Positions 8,620 to 17,413 of a stretch of 64,000 nt of DNA are shown here, one piece after another. The position numbers and the translations under genes are program-made. Numbering within the stretch: position 1 is the stretch's first letter; every line of letters starts with the position of its first letter. The notes beneath the pieces are model-generated. The model had not been told where the DNA came from and did no database searches. It saw nothing but the letters and a program-made list of their open reading frames with translations. Source of the DNA: JBPOFY01 sp051252415 (GTDB taxonomy: Bacteria; Verrucomicrobiota; Verrucomicrobiia; Opitutales; Coraliomargaritaceae); NCBI GenBank assembly GCA_051252415.1, contig JBPOGA010000020.1, positions 7,467 through 71,466 of the forward strand, in the 5' to 3' direction.

Positions 8620-11128
8620 CTCGTTATTATAACAAAGAACCAGCATCCGCAAGGATGCTGGTTCTGAATCGTCGAGGTTTAATCCGAACTAATTGTTGAG
8701 CCCAGAGAGGTCGACAGCCTGAACCCATGCGGGGAAGTTCTGACCATTGCGCCCACGGCTAATGGTGACTGTGCTGTCATCTGTGTAACGAGACCACATA
8801 CGTGGTCGAGGGAAGGCATTTCCAGTTCCATTACATCCGTTATAGACCCAGCCGAAGCGGGCGCCCGCAGTGGTCGTATCAACTGTCACAGCTAGATCGG
8901 AGCTGGTGGAATCGCCATCGGGCTTGAAGCGGTGGTCCACTGCGATGCTAGCATGTGTGAGCACGTAGACATCAAAGTCATATGCATCGGTATACTCAGA
9001 GCCAACGGCGACGGTGCTTTCATTGACATTTTGGCTGACGCCATCACCTAGAGCCACGAGGCAAGCCTCGGAGCTGTCACCGATTCCGGAGTCGGCACGA
9101 GTGCCAGTTGCCCATATCCAAGTGTTGTCGCGTGCAACCGTCGTGATCGATGCGGTCGTGTATTCACCGGTCGCATCGGCTCCCGCACCGCCGTTGTTAC
9201 CGGCGACATTCACATGCTGCACGTTCCAATCGCTGCCCCATTCCACCACGAAGGTGGTCATGTCGGCATCAAACAGAGTCTCACCACCGGCATCGCGGGA
9301 CCAGTTTAGTGTATTCGTGCCACTGGGATAGAGGCGAACATAGGCACCGGTGCCTTGCTTGCGGTCGGTCGGGTTGCCAAAGAGAACGGCACCACCGCCA
9401 CGGTAGCCGCCAAACAGGACGACTTGATTCACGTCATTCCATGCCACAGAGGTATCACTGCCTGCGGTTGTGGTCATCGAAGTGACGACCGCATCGACTA
9501 AGCGGAAGCCACTTGAGTGGCTCGCGTTCTCACATTCGACGACGGTCACGACACCTTCCCAATTGAGGTCGGCGACGGCACGGGTCAGTTGTATCTGATT
9601 AGCCGCGCCGGAACTGGCGAGGTCGCCCTTGCCTCCGGGAACGGCACTGATGCGTGCGTAGTCGTTGTCGGGATAGGAGTTGCCATTCCCATCGTGAGAG
9701 CCGCGCACGAGGATGAAGTAATCATCCGCCAACGCCTGATCGAGGATAATGGTCGCGCTGGTTCCAGTGAAGTCGCCAGTCGTTAGGTAATACTCTGTCG
9801 CACGGACACCGGCCGAAGGTGCTGCGGTGACTGTAATTTCAAGTGTCGCGGTATCAGAGCCACCGTTTCCGTCGGAGACTTCAACCGTCCAGCTGTTCAG
9901 TCCCTCATCAGAGGCGCTTGGTGTGCCGCTCAAAGTTCCATCAGATGCAACGGACAACCAAGTAGGGCCGGATAGTTTTGAGTAAGTGAGCGCATCACCA
10001 TCCACATCGCTTGCCGAACCGGCGAGTGTTGCAGTAAAGGCAACGTCGGCATCTGCACTTAGGCCAGATGCTACGTTATCGAAAGCCGGAGCATCGTTAA
10101 TGGCATTCACCGTAATCGAAACATTCGCAGAACTACTATCTACGACACCATCGTTGACAGTGTATGTGAACGAATCTGCGCCGTTGAAGTTTGCGCTCGG
10201 CGTGTAGCTTAAGTTCGGAGCGGTTCCACTAAGTGCACCATTGGCAGGGGCTGCCACAATGGAATAACTGAGGTTATCTCCGTCCACATCCGACCCACTA
10301 AGTGTGATCGCAATTGAACCGTCCTCATCGACTGTGCTCGATTTGACATCCGCCACGGGTGCATCATTGATCGGATTCACGGTAATCGAAACAGTTGCAG
10401 GGCTACTATCCGTTGAGCCGTCGTTGACTGTGAAGGTAAACGAATCGGCGCCATTATAATTAGCGAACGGAGTGTAAGTAACATTGGGAGCGGTGCCGCT
10501 GAGTGAACCGTTGGCCGGTCCCGTAGAAACCGTATAACTCAGGCTATCGCCATCGGTATCGCTGCCAGTCAGTGTGATGGCTTGGAGGCCGTCTTCGCCG
10601 ACCGAAAGGCTTTGGGTGTTCGCAAGCGGAGCGTTGTTCATGGCTCCCTCGATCCTAATGTTGTCAACGGCAGGATCCGCTGCATTCCAAGCTGTATTGG
10701 CCGTGCGGAAGCGCAATTTCACATTGCTCAAACCCGCGTAGGCTGAAAGGTCGACCAGCGCGTTGGACCATGGGTCCGTGCTACTGGTATGTTGCGGACT
10801 ACCTTTAAACCAAACACCGGTCGTCCAACTGGTTCCATCATGAACATCCAGTGAAAGGTAGTCGATATAAGGGCCATACATGTGGTAATCGAATTCCATG
10901 GTCACTGCACTCTGCGCGCTGAAGTCGAAACTGGCTTCGACGGAAGCAGTTTTGTTCGAACCGAGACCGTGATGCCCTTCGGCGTAGAGATAATAAGTGC
11001 CATCCGACGCACCGCTTGGGCCAGCTGCTGCGGTCGGAGTGCCACCGCTGTGAACCGTCCAATCGTAGTCGTCATCAGCGACTTGCACCCAAGCGCCGAT
11101 ACCGTTTTCGAAGCTTTCGGCATATGGT
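8620..11128. repeat. Direct repeat copy B, 2.5 kb, shared with 3250-5758
   Basis: This is the second copy of the near-identical segment, in the same orientation. It covers the 3' 812 codons and the terminator of the endonuclease/exonuclease/phosphatase gene. The upstream border (11128) falls just before the second MAM-like domain, at a domain junction. Confidence 0.95.
8636..8665 (-). terminator. Rho-independent terminator of the EEP-family gene
   Basis: The 13-bp stem with a 4-nt loop is identical to the hairpin at 3266-3295 and lies at the same distance from the stop codon. Confidence 0.8.
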
Positions 11129-12777
11129 GGCGCGATATAATCGATTGTTGATGTCGCCGATGCGGAAGCCGATGCGCCGGTGACGTTGGCATTGGCCGAC
11201 TTGTCCCGAGCCATGATCGTATAAGAATATGAGACGCCTTCGACCAATTTGCTATCCACATAGACTGGGCTGTCTTGCCATCCGCTATCATGTGAACCGT
11301 CTACAATTGTAGTGTTCGTGAAATAGTATTCCACTTCGCTTGGATCGATCGCAGCACTCGCCTCCATCGTAATCGTGCCCGTGCTAGTAGAAGTTGGCTG
11401 CGAGGCCCAGGTCAATGGGTCAGGGCTTGGTGCCTCCAAATCGAACTCTGCCCATACGGCGTCGTGATCAGAGAGGGTGGGCTTTGTTGAATAAACACCC
11501 GTGCTTGAGAAGTAACCCATGCCAACGACGTGGTCGACCCAATCGGTTTTTCTAGCCAATAGGTTCGGCATGACGGTGTCGACGTGACTCCCCAAAACAT
11601 TAAAGTCTCCTAATGCAATCACCCTTCCAGGCTCTGAAAGCGCTTGGGCCCCCATGCGGTCTAAAATGTAATCGCGAAAGTTCTCCATACCAATAATCTC
11701 GGAGGCGTATCCACCATCGTCGGGGTCGTAGGTGTTATGGTAGTGGAAGAGATTGACTAGGTTTTCACCGATTTGAATCTGCACGTGTTGCGCGTGACGT
11801 TCCCACTTGTCGTAAGTCGGGTCGATGTTGACCAATTCTTCGTGAGCACTGACGATTGGATGCTTCGAGAGGACTGCGATCGAGGTTTCCTTATTTGTAA
11901 AAAACTTTGTCGTTTCGTTGATCGTTTGGTAAGTGTAAGGATAATCCGACAGAATCGATTTGATATCATCCCACCAACCGCTCTGAAAATCGACTTCCTG
12001 TAAGCAGACCACATCTTGGTCCTGCAAAAAGTTATCGCGGAAATCGATGATGTTTTGACGGTTGTAAGTGCTGTCACCGTTACCCTTGCCACCATGGATG
12101 TTATAGGTCACCACCGCAAAATCGGCGTAGTTGCCAAGAATCGCGATATTATCGAGCCCTAGCGCCTGATTACTGACGTTAGCCGTATCGACTTGAAAGC
12201 GAAAGATAGCTTCTTGTCCCGGCGCGAGGATTTGGTCATCGAGTATACTAAGATCCAGATCCATATCCTCGTAGTCTGATACAGTGCCTAAGCCATTAAG
12301 GATTGACTCCCAACGGACGAGAAGCGTCTCGTCCGGATCTGAGAGGTCACCTTCCTGGTAGTAGATACTAAGGTTTTGGGGAGAGTTTCCGTTTACGCTG
12401 GCGAAATCGAATGCGACTTTATTGAGGTGAATATTCCGGCCGGTGTTGTTTGTGATGGTGAAGTTAATTTTATCCAAATCGACTCGAATACTCATCGAGC
12501 CGTTCACAGTGGCGTTGCCGACCGATTCCGTCGACCCATAGGTGCCGTCCGTCGATCCCCAAGTGTCACGGGCACCATCACCGCCCCAGAGTGAGCCTGT
12601 GATGTTATCTAGATCGCTAACGGCTGCTTTGGGTGAACTCTGAAATTTAAACGCCTTAAATGCCGAAGAGAAGTCATTCCAGCCGGCTAGAACGACATCG
12701 TCGGCACATAACGTTAGGGACTGGAGTAAACTAAGGAAGCCAAACAGTATTATTTTGGGGTATTCTATATATTTCAT
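8689..12777 (-). CDS. Giant secreted endonuclease/exonuclease/phosphatase-family protein
   Basis: I chose the start at 12777 (MKYIEYPK) because it aligns with the start and signal peptide of the neighbouring giant protein; an in-frame ATG nine codons upstream would give 1371 residues. Numbered from that longer start, a beta-rich region (about 35-222) is followed by an EEP nuclease/phosphatase domain (about 226-455) with the family motifs YNIHGG, LQEVD, ALGDFNV and LSDHDAVWAEF. These carry the metal-binding Glu and Asp residues and the catalytic His. An Fn3-like stretch (465-555) leads into the shared part: one MAM-like domain, two cadherin-like repeats, an Ig-like domain and the unrecognised C-terminal module. 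Secreted EEP proteins are often DNases or phosphodiesterases; the substrate is not visible from the sequence. Confidence 0.85.
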   Translation of the reverse strand: MKYIEYPKIILFGFLSLLQSLTLCADDVVLAGWNDFSSAFKAFKFQSSPKAAVSDLDNITGSLWGGDGARDTWGSTDGTYGSTESVGNATVNGSMSIRVDLDKINFTITNNTGRNIHLNKVAFDFASVNGNSPQNLSIYYQEGDLSDPDETLLVRWESILNGLGTVSDYEDMDLDLSILDDQILAPGQEAIFRFQVDTANVSNQALGLDNIAILGNYADFAVVTYNIHGGKGNGDSTYNRQNIIDFRDNFLQDQDVVCLQEVDFQSGWWDDIKSILSDYPYTYQTINETTKFFTNKETSIAVLSKHPIVSAHEELVNIDPTYDKWERHAQHVQIQIGENLVNLFHYHNTYDPDDGGYASEIIGMENFRDYILDRMGAQALSEPGRVIALGDFNVLGSHVDTVMPNLLARKTDWVDHVVGMGYFSSTGVYSTKPTLSDHDAVWAEFDLEAPSPDPLTWASQPTSTSTGTITMEASAAIDPSEVEYYFTNTTIVDGSHDSGWQDSPVYVDSKLVEGVSYSYTIMARDKSANANVTGASASASATSTIDYIAPPYAESFENGIGAWVQVADDDYDWTVHSGGTPTAAAGPSGASDGTYYLYAEGHHGLGSNKTASVEASFDFSAQSAVTMEFDYHMYGPYIDYLSLDVHDGTSWTTGVWFKGSPQHTSSTDPWSNALVDLSAYAGLSNVKLRFRTANTAWNAADPAVDNIRIEGAMNNAPLANTQSLSVGEDGLQAITLTGSDTDGDSLSYTVSTGPANGSLSGTAPNVTYTPFANYNGADSFTFTVNDGSTDSSPATVSITVNPINDAPVADVKSSTVDEDGSIAITLSGSDVDGDNLSYSIVAAPANGALSGTAPNLSYTPSANFNGADSFTYTVNDGVVDSSSANVSITVNAINDAPAFDNVASGLSADADVAFTATLAGSASDVDGDALTYSKLSGPTWLSVASDGTLSGTPSASDEGLNSWTVEVSDGNGGSDTATLEITVTAAPSAGVRATEYYLTTGDFTGTSATIILDQALADDYFILVRGSHDGNGNSYPDNDYARISAVPGGKGDLASSGAANQIQLTRAVADLNWEGVVTVVECENASHSSGFRLVDAVVTSMTTTAGSDTSVAWNDVNQVVLFGGYRGGGAVLFGNPTDRKQGTGAYVRLYPSGTNTLNWSRDAGGETLFDADMTTFVVEWGSDWNVQHVNVAGNNGGAGADATGEYTTASITTVARDNTWIWATGTRADSGIGDSSEACLVALGDGVSQNVNESTVAVGSEYTDAYDFDVYVLTHASIAVDHRFKPDGDSTSSDLAVTVDTTTAGARFGWVYNGCNGTGNAFPRPRMWSRYTDDSTVTISRGRNGQNFPAWVQAVDLSGLNN

Positions 12778-12847
12778 GGGGTATGGGGTTAGAGGGTACG
12801 GCATTGCTGCGGCCCTGGTAACAGTGTAGAGGGTATTGGGGTCTGTG

Positions 12848-12886
12848 ATTGTAGTTTGACCTAACGGTCATCAAACATGACCTAAC
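12848..12886 (-). promoter_or_regulatory. Putative promoter and 21-bp-spaced direct repeat of the EEP gene
   Basis: On the minus strand a -10-like TACAAT (12848-12853) lies 16 bp from a -35-like TTTGAT (12870-12875), 71 bases before the chosen start. TGACCTAAC occurs at 12857-12865 and again at 12878-12886, exactly 21 bp apart. The first copy also forms the inverted repeat TGACC-N4-GGTCA. Spacing and geometry equal those before the M60-like gene. Confidence 0.5.
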
Positions 12887-13088
12887 ACACGAAAATTTGA
12901 AAAAGTGACACCTCTTGTGAAAAAGTATGTTAAAAATCGGTTAATAACATGACCGACGTAATAATGGTAGCAGTGAAAGCACTTGATACAAAAATATCGC
13001 GACTGACTGTATCGGAGTATAGTCCCGTATAGTTGGAGATTAGTTCTGACTTCTTTAGCATGCTCTCGAAACCGTAGTGTTTATAAGG

Positions 13089-13124
13089 GGATTTAAAAGA
13101 AAGGGAGGATTTAAAAGAAAGGGA
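13089..13124. repeat. 18-bp perfect tandem duplication
   Basis: GGATTTAAAAGAAAGGGA occurs twice without a spacer (13089-13106 and 13107-13124), about 50 bp before the RAYT start codon. Confidence 0.9.
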
Positions 13125-13176
13125 CGGGCTAATAAAATATAGACATAAATGAGATTGTCTGATTGAGTAGGTGAAT

Positions 13177-14157
13177 ATGAGACAGCGACGAATGAAAATA
13201 GTAGGGCGAGCTGCGGTGTATCATTGTATGACACGGACTGTGAACGGAGAGCTTCTCTTTAATGATCGAGAGAAAGAGATACTTCGTAAAATGATCCGCC
13301 AGGTGGCTGATTTCTGTGGGGTGGAGGTGCTTACATACTGCATCATGTCGAACCACTTCCATGTGCTGGTCAGGGTGCCAGATGGAGATGTTGTTTCAGA
13401 TTCTGAATTAATGCGTCGTTATAAGATCCTTTATCCAAAACCTACTAAATATCAGGAGGCTTCGGCTGAAGTTATGTTTAAGCAACTCAAAGAGGGGGGC
13501 GAGGAGGCTGAGATCATTCGTCGTAAGCTTATTGTGCGTATGGGGGACGTCTCTGAATTTATGAAGGCGGTGAAACAGCGCTTCTCAGTTTGGTATAATC
13601 GCTCGCATCAACGTTATGGAACGCTTTGGGCGGAGCGCTTTAAGTCGGTTTTGGTTGAGGGGGAGGGCAATCCTTTGCAAACGATGGCTGCCTATATCGA
13701 TTTAAACCCTGTTCGTGCAGGACTTGTTAAAGATCCTAAGGACTATCGCTTCTGTGGCTATGCGGAGGCGGTTGCTGGCGATAAGTTAGCGCTAAAGGGC
13801 CTACAGGTGATTTGGGCAAATAATCCTCAAGCACCTTTAAAAGCACATCGATTACTCCTCTTCGGCAAAGGTTCTAGTCCTTGGACACATAAAGGGAAAG
13901 TCATCTCTCGGAAAAGAGCTGTGGAGGTGCTTGAGGAAGAGCAGGGGGAACTCTCAAAGGCTTCGATGCTGCGCTGTCGCGTACGCTATTTTAGTGACGG
14001 AGCGATTCTTGGCTCCGCAGAATTCGTGCGAGGCTTTGCGGATACATGGCAAATTGAACGTGGGCGTAAGCACCCTCCTAGGCCGAATTATATGCGTGGC
14101 TCAGATTGGGGCGATCTAGCTGTGATAAAGGGATTGCGTAGGCAAGTGTTTGAGTAA
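13177..14157 (+). CDS. REP-associated tyrosine transposase (RAYT, Y1 family)
   Basis: The 326-residue protein belongs to the IS200/Y1 HUH superfamily. It begins RRMKIVGRAAVYHCMTRTVNGE, as these proteins usually do. It has the metal-binding HFH motif at residues 60-62 (SNHFHVLV), and the catalytic tyrosine is probably Tyr173 in AAYIDLNPVRAG. An ATG at 13177 was preferred over a GTG two codons upstream because the GTAGG stretch is better spaced from it. RAYTs are single-copy, domesticated-looking relatives of IS200 transposases that act on short palindromic REP sequences rather than moving themselves. No left and right element ends or target-site duplication were found around the gene, which agrees with a RAYT and not an insertion sequence. 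Confidence 0.88.
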   Translation: MRQRRMKIVGRAAVYHCMTRTVNGELLFNDREKEILRKMIRQVADFCGVEVLTYCIMSNHFHVLVRVPDGDVVSDSELMRRYKILYPKPTKYQEASAEVMFKQLKEGGEEAEIIRRKLIVRMGDVSEFMKAVKQRFSVWYNRSHQRYGTLWAERFKSVLVEGEGNPLQTMAAYIDLNPVRAGLVKDPKDYRFCGYAEAVAGDKLALKGLQVIWANNPQAPLKAHRLLLFGKGSSPWTHKGKVISRKRAVEVLEEEQGELSKASMLRCRVRYFSDGAILGSAEFVRGFADTWQIERGRKHPPRPNYMRGSDWGDLAVIKGLRRQVFE

Positions 14158-14332
14158 ACTCGGATACTCAGGATAAAGGCTTCATCATTGTAATCTTAGT
14201 GTGAGTGAAAAATCCAATGTAGAGTAAGTCGCAAGATCGAGTTGTGAAATCAGGCCGACTATTTTTTCAACAGTCAGGCCAATTGATGCCTTTCTGCTCG
14301 ACATGGGCGTGTCACCTTAAAAGATACGCAGT

Positions 14333-14713
14333 ATGAACCGTCCCGAATCTGCCTTGATTGTTGATGATGAGCCTCATCTTCGGATGTATGTGAAGCTTAT
14401 CTTGAAGCAGCTTGGCTTCACGAAGTTTTATGAAGCTAAAAATGGCGTCGAAGGGGTTCAGATGTTTCAACACTGGAATCCAGACATCGTTATGATGGAT
14501 GTTAATATGCCAGTCAAAGAAGGCATGGAAGCCCTTGAAGAGATTATTGCGATAGATGATCAAGCTGTAGTCGTCATGACTACTTCGGTAGCTTCGCGTC
14601 AAGCGGTGGAGCGCAGTGTCGAATTAGGAGCTTCTCATTATATTCGAAAGGATACGCCCAAGGAGGAGGTGATTAATATTTTACAGCGCCTGATCGACGA
14701 CATTTGGGAATAA
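14333..14713 (+). CDS. Single-domain CheY-like response regulator
   Basis: The 126-residue protein is a lone receiver domain. Asp11 and Asp12 form the acidic pocket (LIVDDEPH), Asp56 is the phospho-acceptor (VMMDVNMP), Thr/Ser 83-84 lie at the switch position (VVMTTSV) and Lys106 is the conserved lysine (YIRKDTP). With no output domain it should act by binding a partner protein, as CheY does. It is followed after 13 bp by a small gene and then by a PilB/GspE ATPase gene, which suggests that its partner may be that secretion or pilus motor. The cognate kinase is not adjacent. Confidence 0.9.
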   Translation: MNRPESALIVDDEPHLRMYVKLILKQLGFTKFYEAKNGVEGVQMFQHWNPDIVMMDVNMPVKEGMEALEEIIAIDDQAVVVMTTSVASRQAVERSVELGASHYIRKDTPKEEVINILQRLIDDIWE

Positions 14714-14726
14714 TATAATATAACAC

Positions 14727-14933
14727 ATGGACGATATGAATGACAGTGACGATGTAGTAGGGAAAAGCTCAACTCAATCGATGTCTGTTCAGGAGGTGCG
14801 ATATTCGTATCGTGAGATGATGGCAGAAGTCGAAGAAGAGCGCCGCCATTCGATTGTTGGTCGTGAGCTGATCGACGCTGTGGAGATTGGTCAGATTTTT
14901 GACAAGCGCCGTCGGAGGATTAAGAAGTCATGA
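14727..14933 (+). CDS. Small hypothetical protein between regulator and PilB/GspE ATPase
   Basis: I do not recognise this 68-residue protein. It is highly charged: an acidic N terminus (MDDMNDSDD), an acidic helix-like centre and a basic end (DKRRRRIKKS). It has no membrane segment and no cysteine. The gene begins 13 bp after the CheY-like gene, and its last four bases overlap the start of the ATPase gene (ATGA overlap), so it is probably translationally coupled and real. Its place in the operon suggests an adaptor of the regulator or the motor ATPase; that is only inferred. Confidence 0.65.
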   Translation: MDDMNDSDDVVGKSSTQSMSVQEVRYSYREMMAEVEEERRHSIVGRELIDAVEIGQIFDKRRRRIKKS

Positions 14934-16633
14934 GTTTGAATATTCGCGAAAAGCTGAAGGCTCAGCATGTTCTTATTTCAACTGTAGTGTACGAACGTGC
15001 ACTTTTGCATGCAGATGAAGGGACGTTAGACTTAATCGAATATTTGATTGATGAAGAGATCGTCGATAAGTCGATCGCTTGTCGCATTTGGAGTGATCAC
15101 ATCGAGTCGGCCTACGTCGATCCGCTTTCAACAATTATAAGCGATGATGCGATTGCTTGTATACCTCAAGAGATTGCACATAAGGGTAATGTGATGCCAC
15201 TCTATGTGGTTGAAGATGCGCTAACTGTGGCGATGCCAGATCCTCACAATGAGAAGTTGGTCAGCCGTTTGTCTGCAATTGCTCAAAAGGAAGTGAGCGC
15301 AGTTTTTTGCTTAAGCCGAGAGGTTAAAGATGCTGTCGACCTGCACTACAACTCGGAGCAGAGCGTTAAGGAACTGATTGATCAACTGGAGCGTAGTCAA
15401 GGTGACATTTTAACCAATTTTAGCACTGAGCAGTTAGCTGAATTGAGTGGTTCAGAGTCGATTATTAGTTTATGTGAATCGATTTTGTTATTGGCGATTA
15501 AGGAACGTGCTTCGGATATTCATATTGAGCCTAAGAAAGACATTACCAATATACGTTTTCGTATCGATGGTCGTCTACAAAATGTCTTTGTAATAGCAGC
15601 TGCTTTACATGCGCCGTTGAAGTCGCGTATCAAAATTTTAAGTAATTTGGATATTGCTGAAACACGCTATCCTCAGGATGGCCGCTTTTCGCTGGCACTT
15701 GGCTCGGAGGGTGTGAATTTTCGCGTATCATTGATCCCTACCGTTACAGGCGAGAAGCTCGTGTTACGTATTTTAGCACTTACAGGTAAACGTGACTTTC
15801 GCACCTTGGATCAAATGTTGGTTTCGCAAACTATCCTGCAACCGTTTAAGCGGATTATTGAAAGTCCAAATGGTATGATCTTTGTCACTGGGCCAACAGG
15901 CTCGGGTAAGTCGACTACTTTGTATGCCGCTCTGCATGAGATCAATAAGCCGGATGTGAATATCACGACGATTGAGGACCCTGTGGAAACTCGAATGGAT
16001 GGGATCATTCAGTCGCAGATAAATAATAAGATTGATCTGAAATTTTCCGACATGTTGCGCTCACTACTGCGACAGGATCCAGATGTGATCTTAGTCGGGG
16101 AAATTCGAGATTTAGAAACCGCGAAGATTGCAACTGAGGCTGCTTTGACTGGGCATTTAGTCTTCTCTACCTTACATACGAATAATGCGATTCAAGCAGT
16201 GGTTCGTTTGGTGGAACTAGGCATAGAGCCATACATGGTAGCGCCCTCGCTTCTTGCAGTTTTGGGACAGCGTCTCGCTGCCAAGATCTGCAATAACTGT
16301 AAGCGAGCTTACACGCCTGATCCAAGAGTGATTAATCGATATTTCGATGATATCGATAAGGTCGATGTCGAGCCGGTATTTTATGATGGTCGTGGCTGTA
16401 AGCAATGCCGTAACACTGGTTACCATGGACGTATCGCATTTCACGAGATGGCACTTATTACCGAAGAAATGCGCACACTAATTTCAAATAGGTCCTCTGA
16501 CCGTGAGTTGGCGGCAGCAGCGAAAAAAGTGGGTTATCGCCCGTTGCGTTACGATGGCCTGAAGAAGGTCTTGCTTGGTTACACGACAACCGAGGAATTG
16601 GAGAAGCTCGCTTCCTTTGATTGGAGCAGCTAG
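14930..16633 (+). CDS. Type II secretion/type IV pilus assembly ATPase, GspE/PilB family
   Basis: The 567-residue protein is a cytoplasmic hexameric motor that drives assembly of pilin or pseudopilin subunits. The N-terminal 150 residues are the MshEN-type domain, and the secretion ATPase core follows from about residue 165 (ASDIHIEP). Walker A is GPTGSGKS at 321-328 and Walker B DVILVGEIRD at 385-394; the Asp box and His box (LVFSTLHTNNA) are intact. Four zinc-binding cysteines (454, 457, 490, 493) are typical of PilB/GspE and absent from PilT, so this is an assembly rather than a retraction ATPase. It is the third gene of an operon with a CheY-like regulator. No PilC, PilT or pilin gene is nearby. 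It could serve the pilus-like complex encoded at 52209-59205. Confidence 0.93.
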   Translation: MSLNIREKLKAQHVLISTVVYERALLHADEGTLDLIEYLIDEEIVDKSIACRIWSDHIESAYVDPLSTIISDDAIACIPQEIAHKGNVMPLYVVEDALTVAMPDPHNEKLVSRLSAIAQKEVSAVFCLSREVKDAVDLHYNSEQSVKELIDQLERSQGDILTNFSTEQLAELSGSESIISLCESILLLAIKERASDIHIEPKKDITNIRFRIDGRLQNVFVIAAALHAPLKSRIKILSNLDIAETRYPQDGRFSLALGSEGVNFRVSLIPTVTGEKLVLRILALTGKRDFRTLDQMLVSQTILQPFKRIIESPNGMIFVTGPTGSGKSTTLYAALHEINKPDVNITTIEDPVETRMDGIIQSQINNKIDLKFSDMLRSLLRQDPDVILVGEIRDLETAKIATEAALTGHLVFSTLHTNNAIQAVVRLVELGIEPYMVAPSLLAVLGQRLAAKICNNCKRAYTPDPRVINRYFDDIDKVDVEPVFYDGRGCKQCRNTGYHGRIAFHEMALITEEMRTLISNRSSDRELAAAAKKVGYRPLRYDGLKKVLLGYTTTEELEKLASFDWSS

Positions 16634-16669
16634 TTCATTGTAAGATTAATTGGGGCAGTTTAAGCGGCC

Positions 16670-17413
16670 TTATTCTGGATCTTTTACGTCGTAAATGTAG
16701 CCGACTCCGTGAACAGTGCGGAACGCATCTAGTTTGAGGTCGTGGCGTTTGTAGAGATCGCGAATTTTTACGATGTATTGATCGAGTGAGCGACTGCGCA
16801 CATCGGCATGGATGCCCCAAACTGCGTGAATTAAATTCTTTCGCGTGAGCACTGAATTTGGATGGTTGGCTAGATACACGAAGATACCGAGCTCTTTACG
16901 ACCTATGCTCTCGATTTCGCCATCATTGAAAGTGACTTCTAATCGTTGTGGGTTGACCTCAGCACCACAGAATTCAAAAGGTTCGTCGTTGGTGCTGACG
17001 TTGTTCGTGATATCGCCATCGCGAGCAGTTTCAGCTCGGCGGAGCACCGCATAGATACGAGCGATTAACTCAGGAAATCCAAAGGGCTTGGTGATATAAT
17101 CGTCGCCACCCATTTCCAATGCTTTTACCTTTTGCATTTCTGCATTTTCACCAGTTAAGAAGATGACTGGAGTCTCATTGCCGCTTGTGCGCAGCGTTTT
17201 CATTAGCGAGAAGCCAGTGGAGTCGGGGAGGTGCACATCCAAGAGTAGCAAGTTCGCGAAATTGGTTTTTAGGAAACGCTCAACGTGTGCGGCTTCGTGG
17301 CAGATCTGACTTTGCATACCAGCCAGATCAAGCTGGGTGGCAATCAAGGTGGCGAGGTCTGAATCGTCCTCAGCGATGACGATGAGAGGCTTTGGTGAAG
17401 GAGTCGTAGTCAT
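16670..17413 (-). CDS. OmpR/PhoB-family response regulator
   Basis: The 247-residue transcription factor has an N-terminal receiver (EDD at 15-17, phospho-acceptor Asp59 in LLLLDVHLPD, conserved Lys in ITKPFGFPELIARI). A C-terminal winged-helix DNA-binding domain starts at about residue 145 and holds the recognition region LTRKNLIHAVWG and the wing segment RTVHGVGYIYD. It should bind DNA as a dimer when phosphorylated. Its first base coincides with the last base of the peroxiredoxin gene upstream on the same strand, so the two genes are probably co-transcribed. No histidine kinase gene is adjacent, so the signal is unknown; pairing with a peroxiredoxin might point to oxidative stress, but this is weak inference. 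Confidence 0.93.
   Translation of the reverse strand: MTTTPSPKPLIVIAEDDSDLATLIATQLDLAGMQSQICHEAAHVERFLKTNFANLLLLDVHLPDSTGFSLMKTLRTSGNETPVIFLTGENAEMQKVKALEMGGDDYITKPFGFPELIARIYAVLRRAETARDGDITNNVSTNDEPFEFCGAEVNPQRLEVTFNDGEIESIGRKELGIFVYLANHPNSVLTRKNLIHAVWGIHADVRSRSLDQYIVKIRDLYKRHDLKLDAFRTVHGVGYIYDVKDPE

Larger units (their letters stand above)
8224..8688. other. Intergenic region between the two giant genes
   Basis: No credible gene is present; the open frames here have no homology signals and cross the repeat boundary. The region holds the leader and putative promoter of the M60-like gene (8224-8360) and the terminator of the next gene (8636-8665). Positions 8370-8619 show nothing recognisable. 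Confidence 0.6.
12778..13176. other. Intergenic region upstream of the EEP gene and the RAYT gene
   Basis: The two genes are divergent here. The region holds the putative promoter of the EEP gene (12848-12886), a shared AAAAAGTGACACCT element (12900-12913) and an 18-bp tandem duplication (13089-13124). No gene was found. Confidence 0.6.

Noticed and set aside
8431..8667. 78-residue open frame between the giant genes
   Set aside because: It runs across the terminator hairpin and the border of the 2.5 kb repeat and shows no family motif.
3319..12777. CRISPR array or satellite suggested by repeated blocks
   Set aside because: The repeats are protein domain repeats (cadherin-like, MAM) and one long duplication; there are no short repeats with regular spacers.
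13089..14157. Complete IS200/IS605 insertion sequence
   Set aside because: The transposase is of the RAYT type, and no element ends, tnpB gene or flanking target structure were found.
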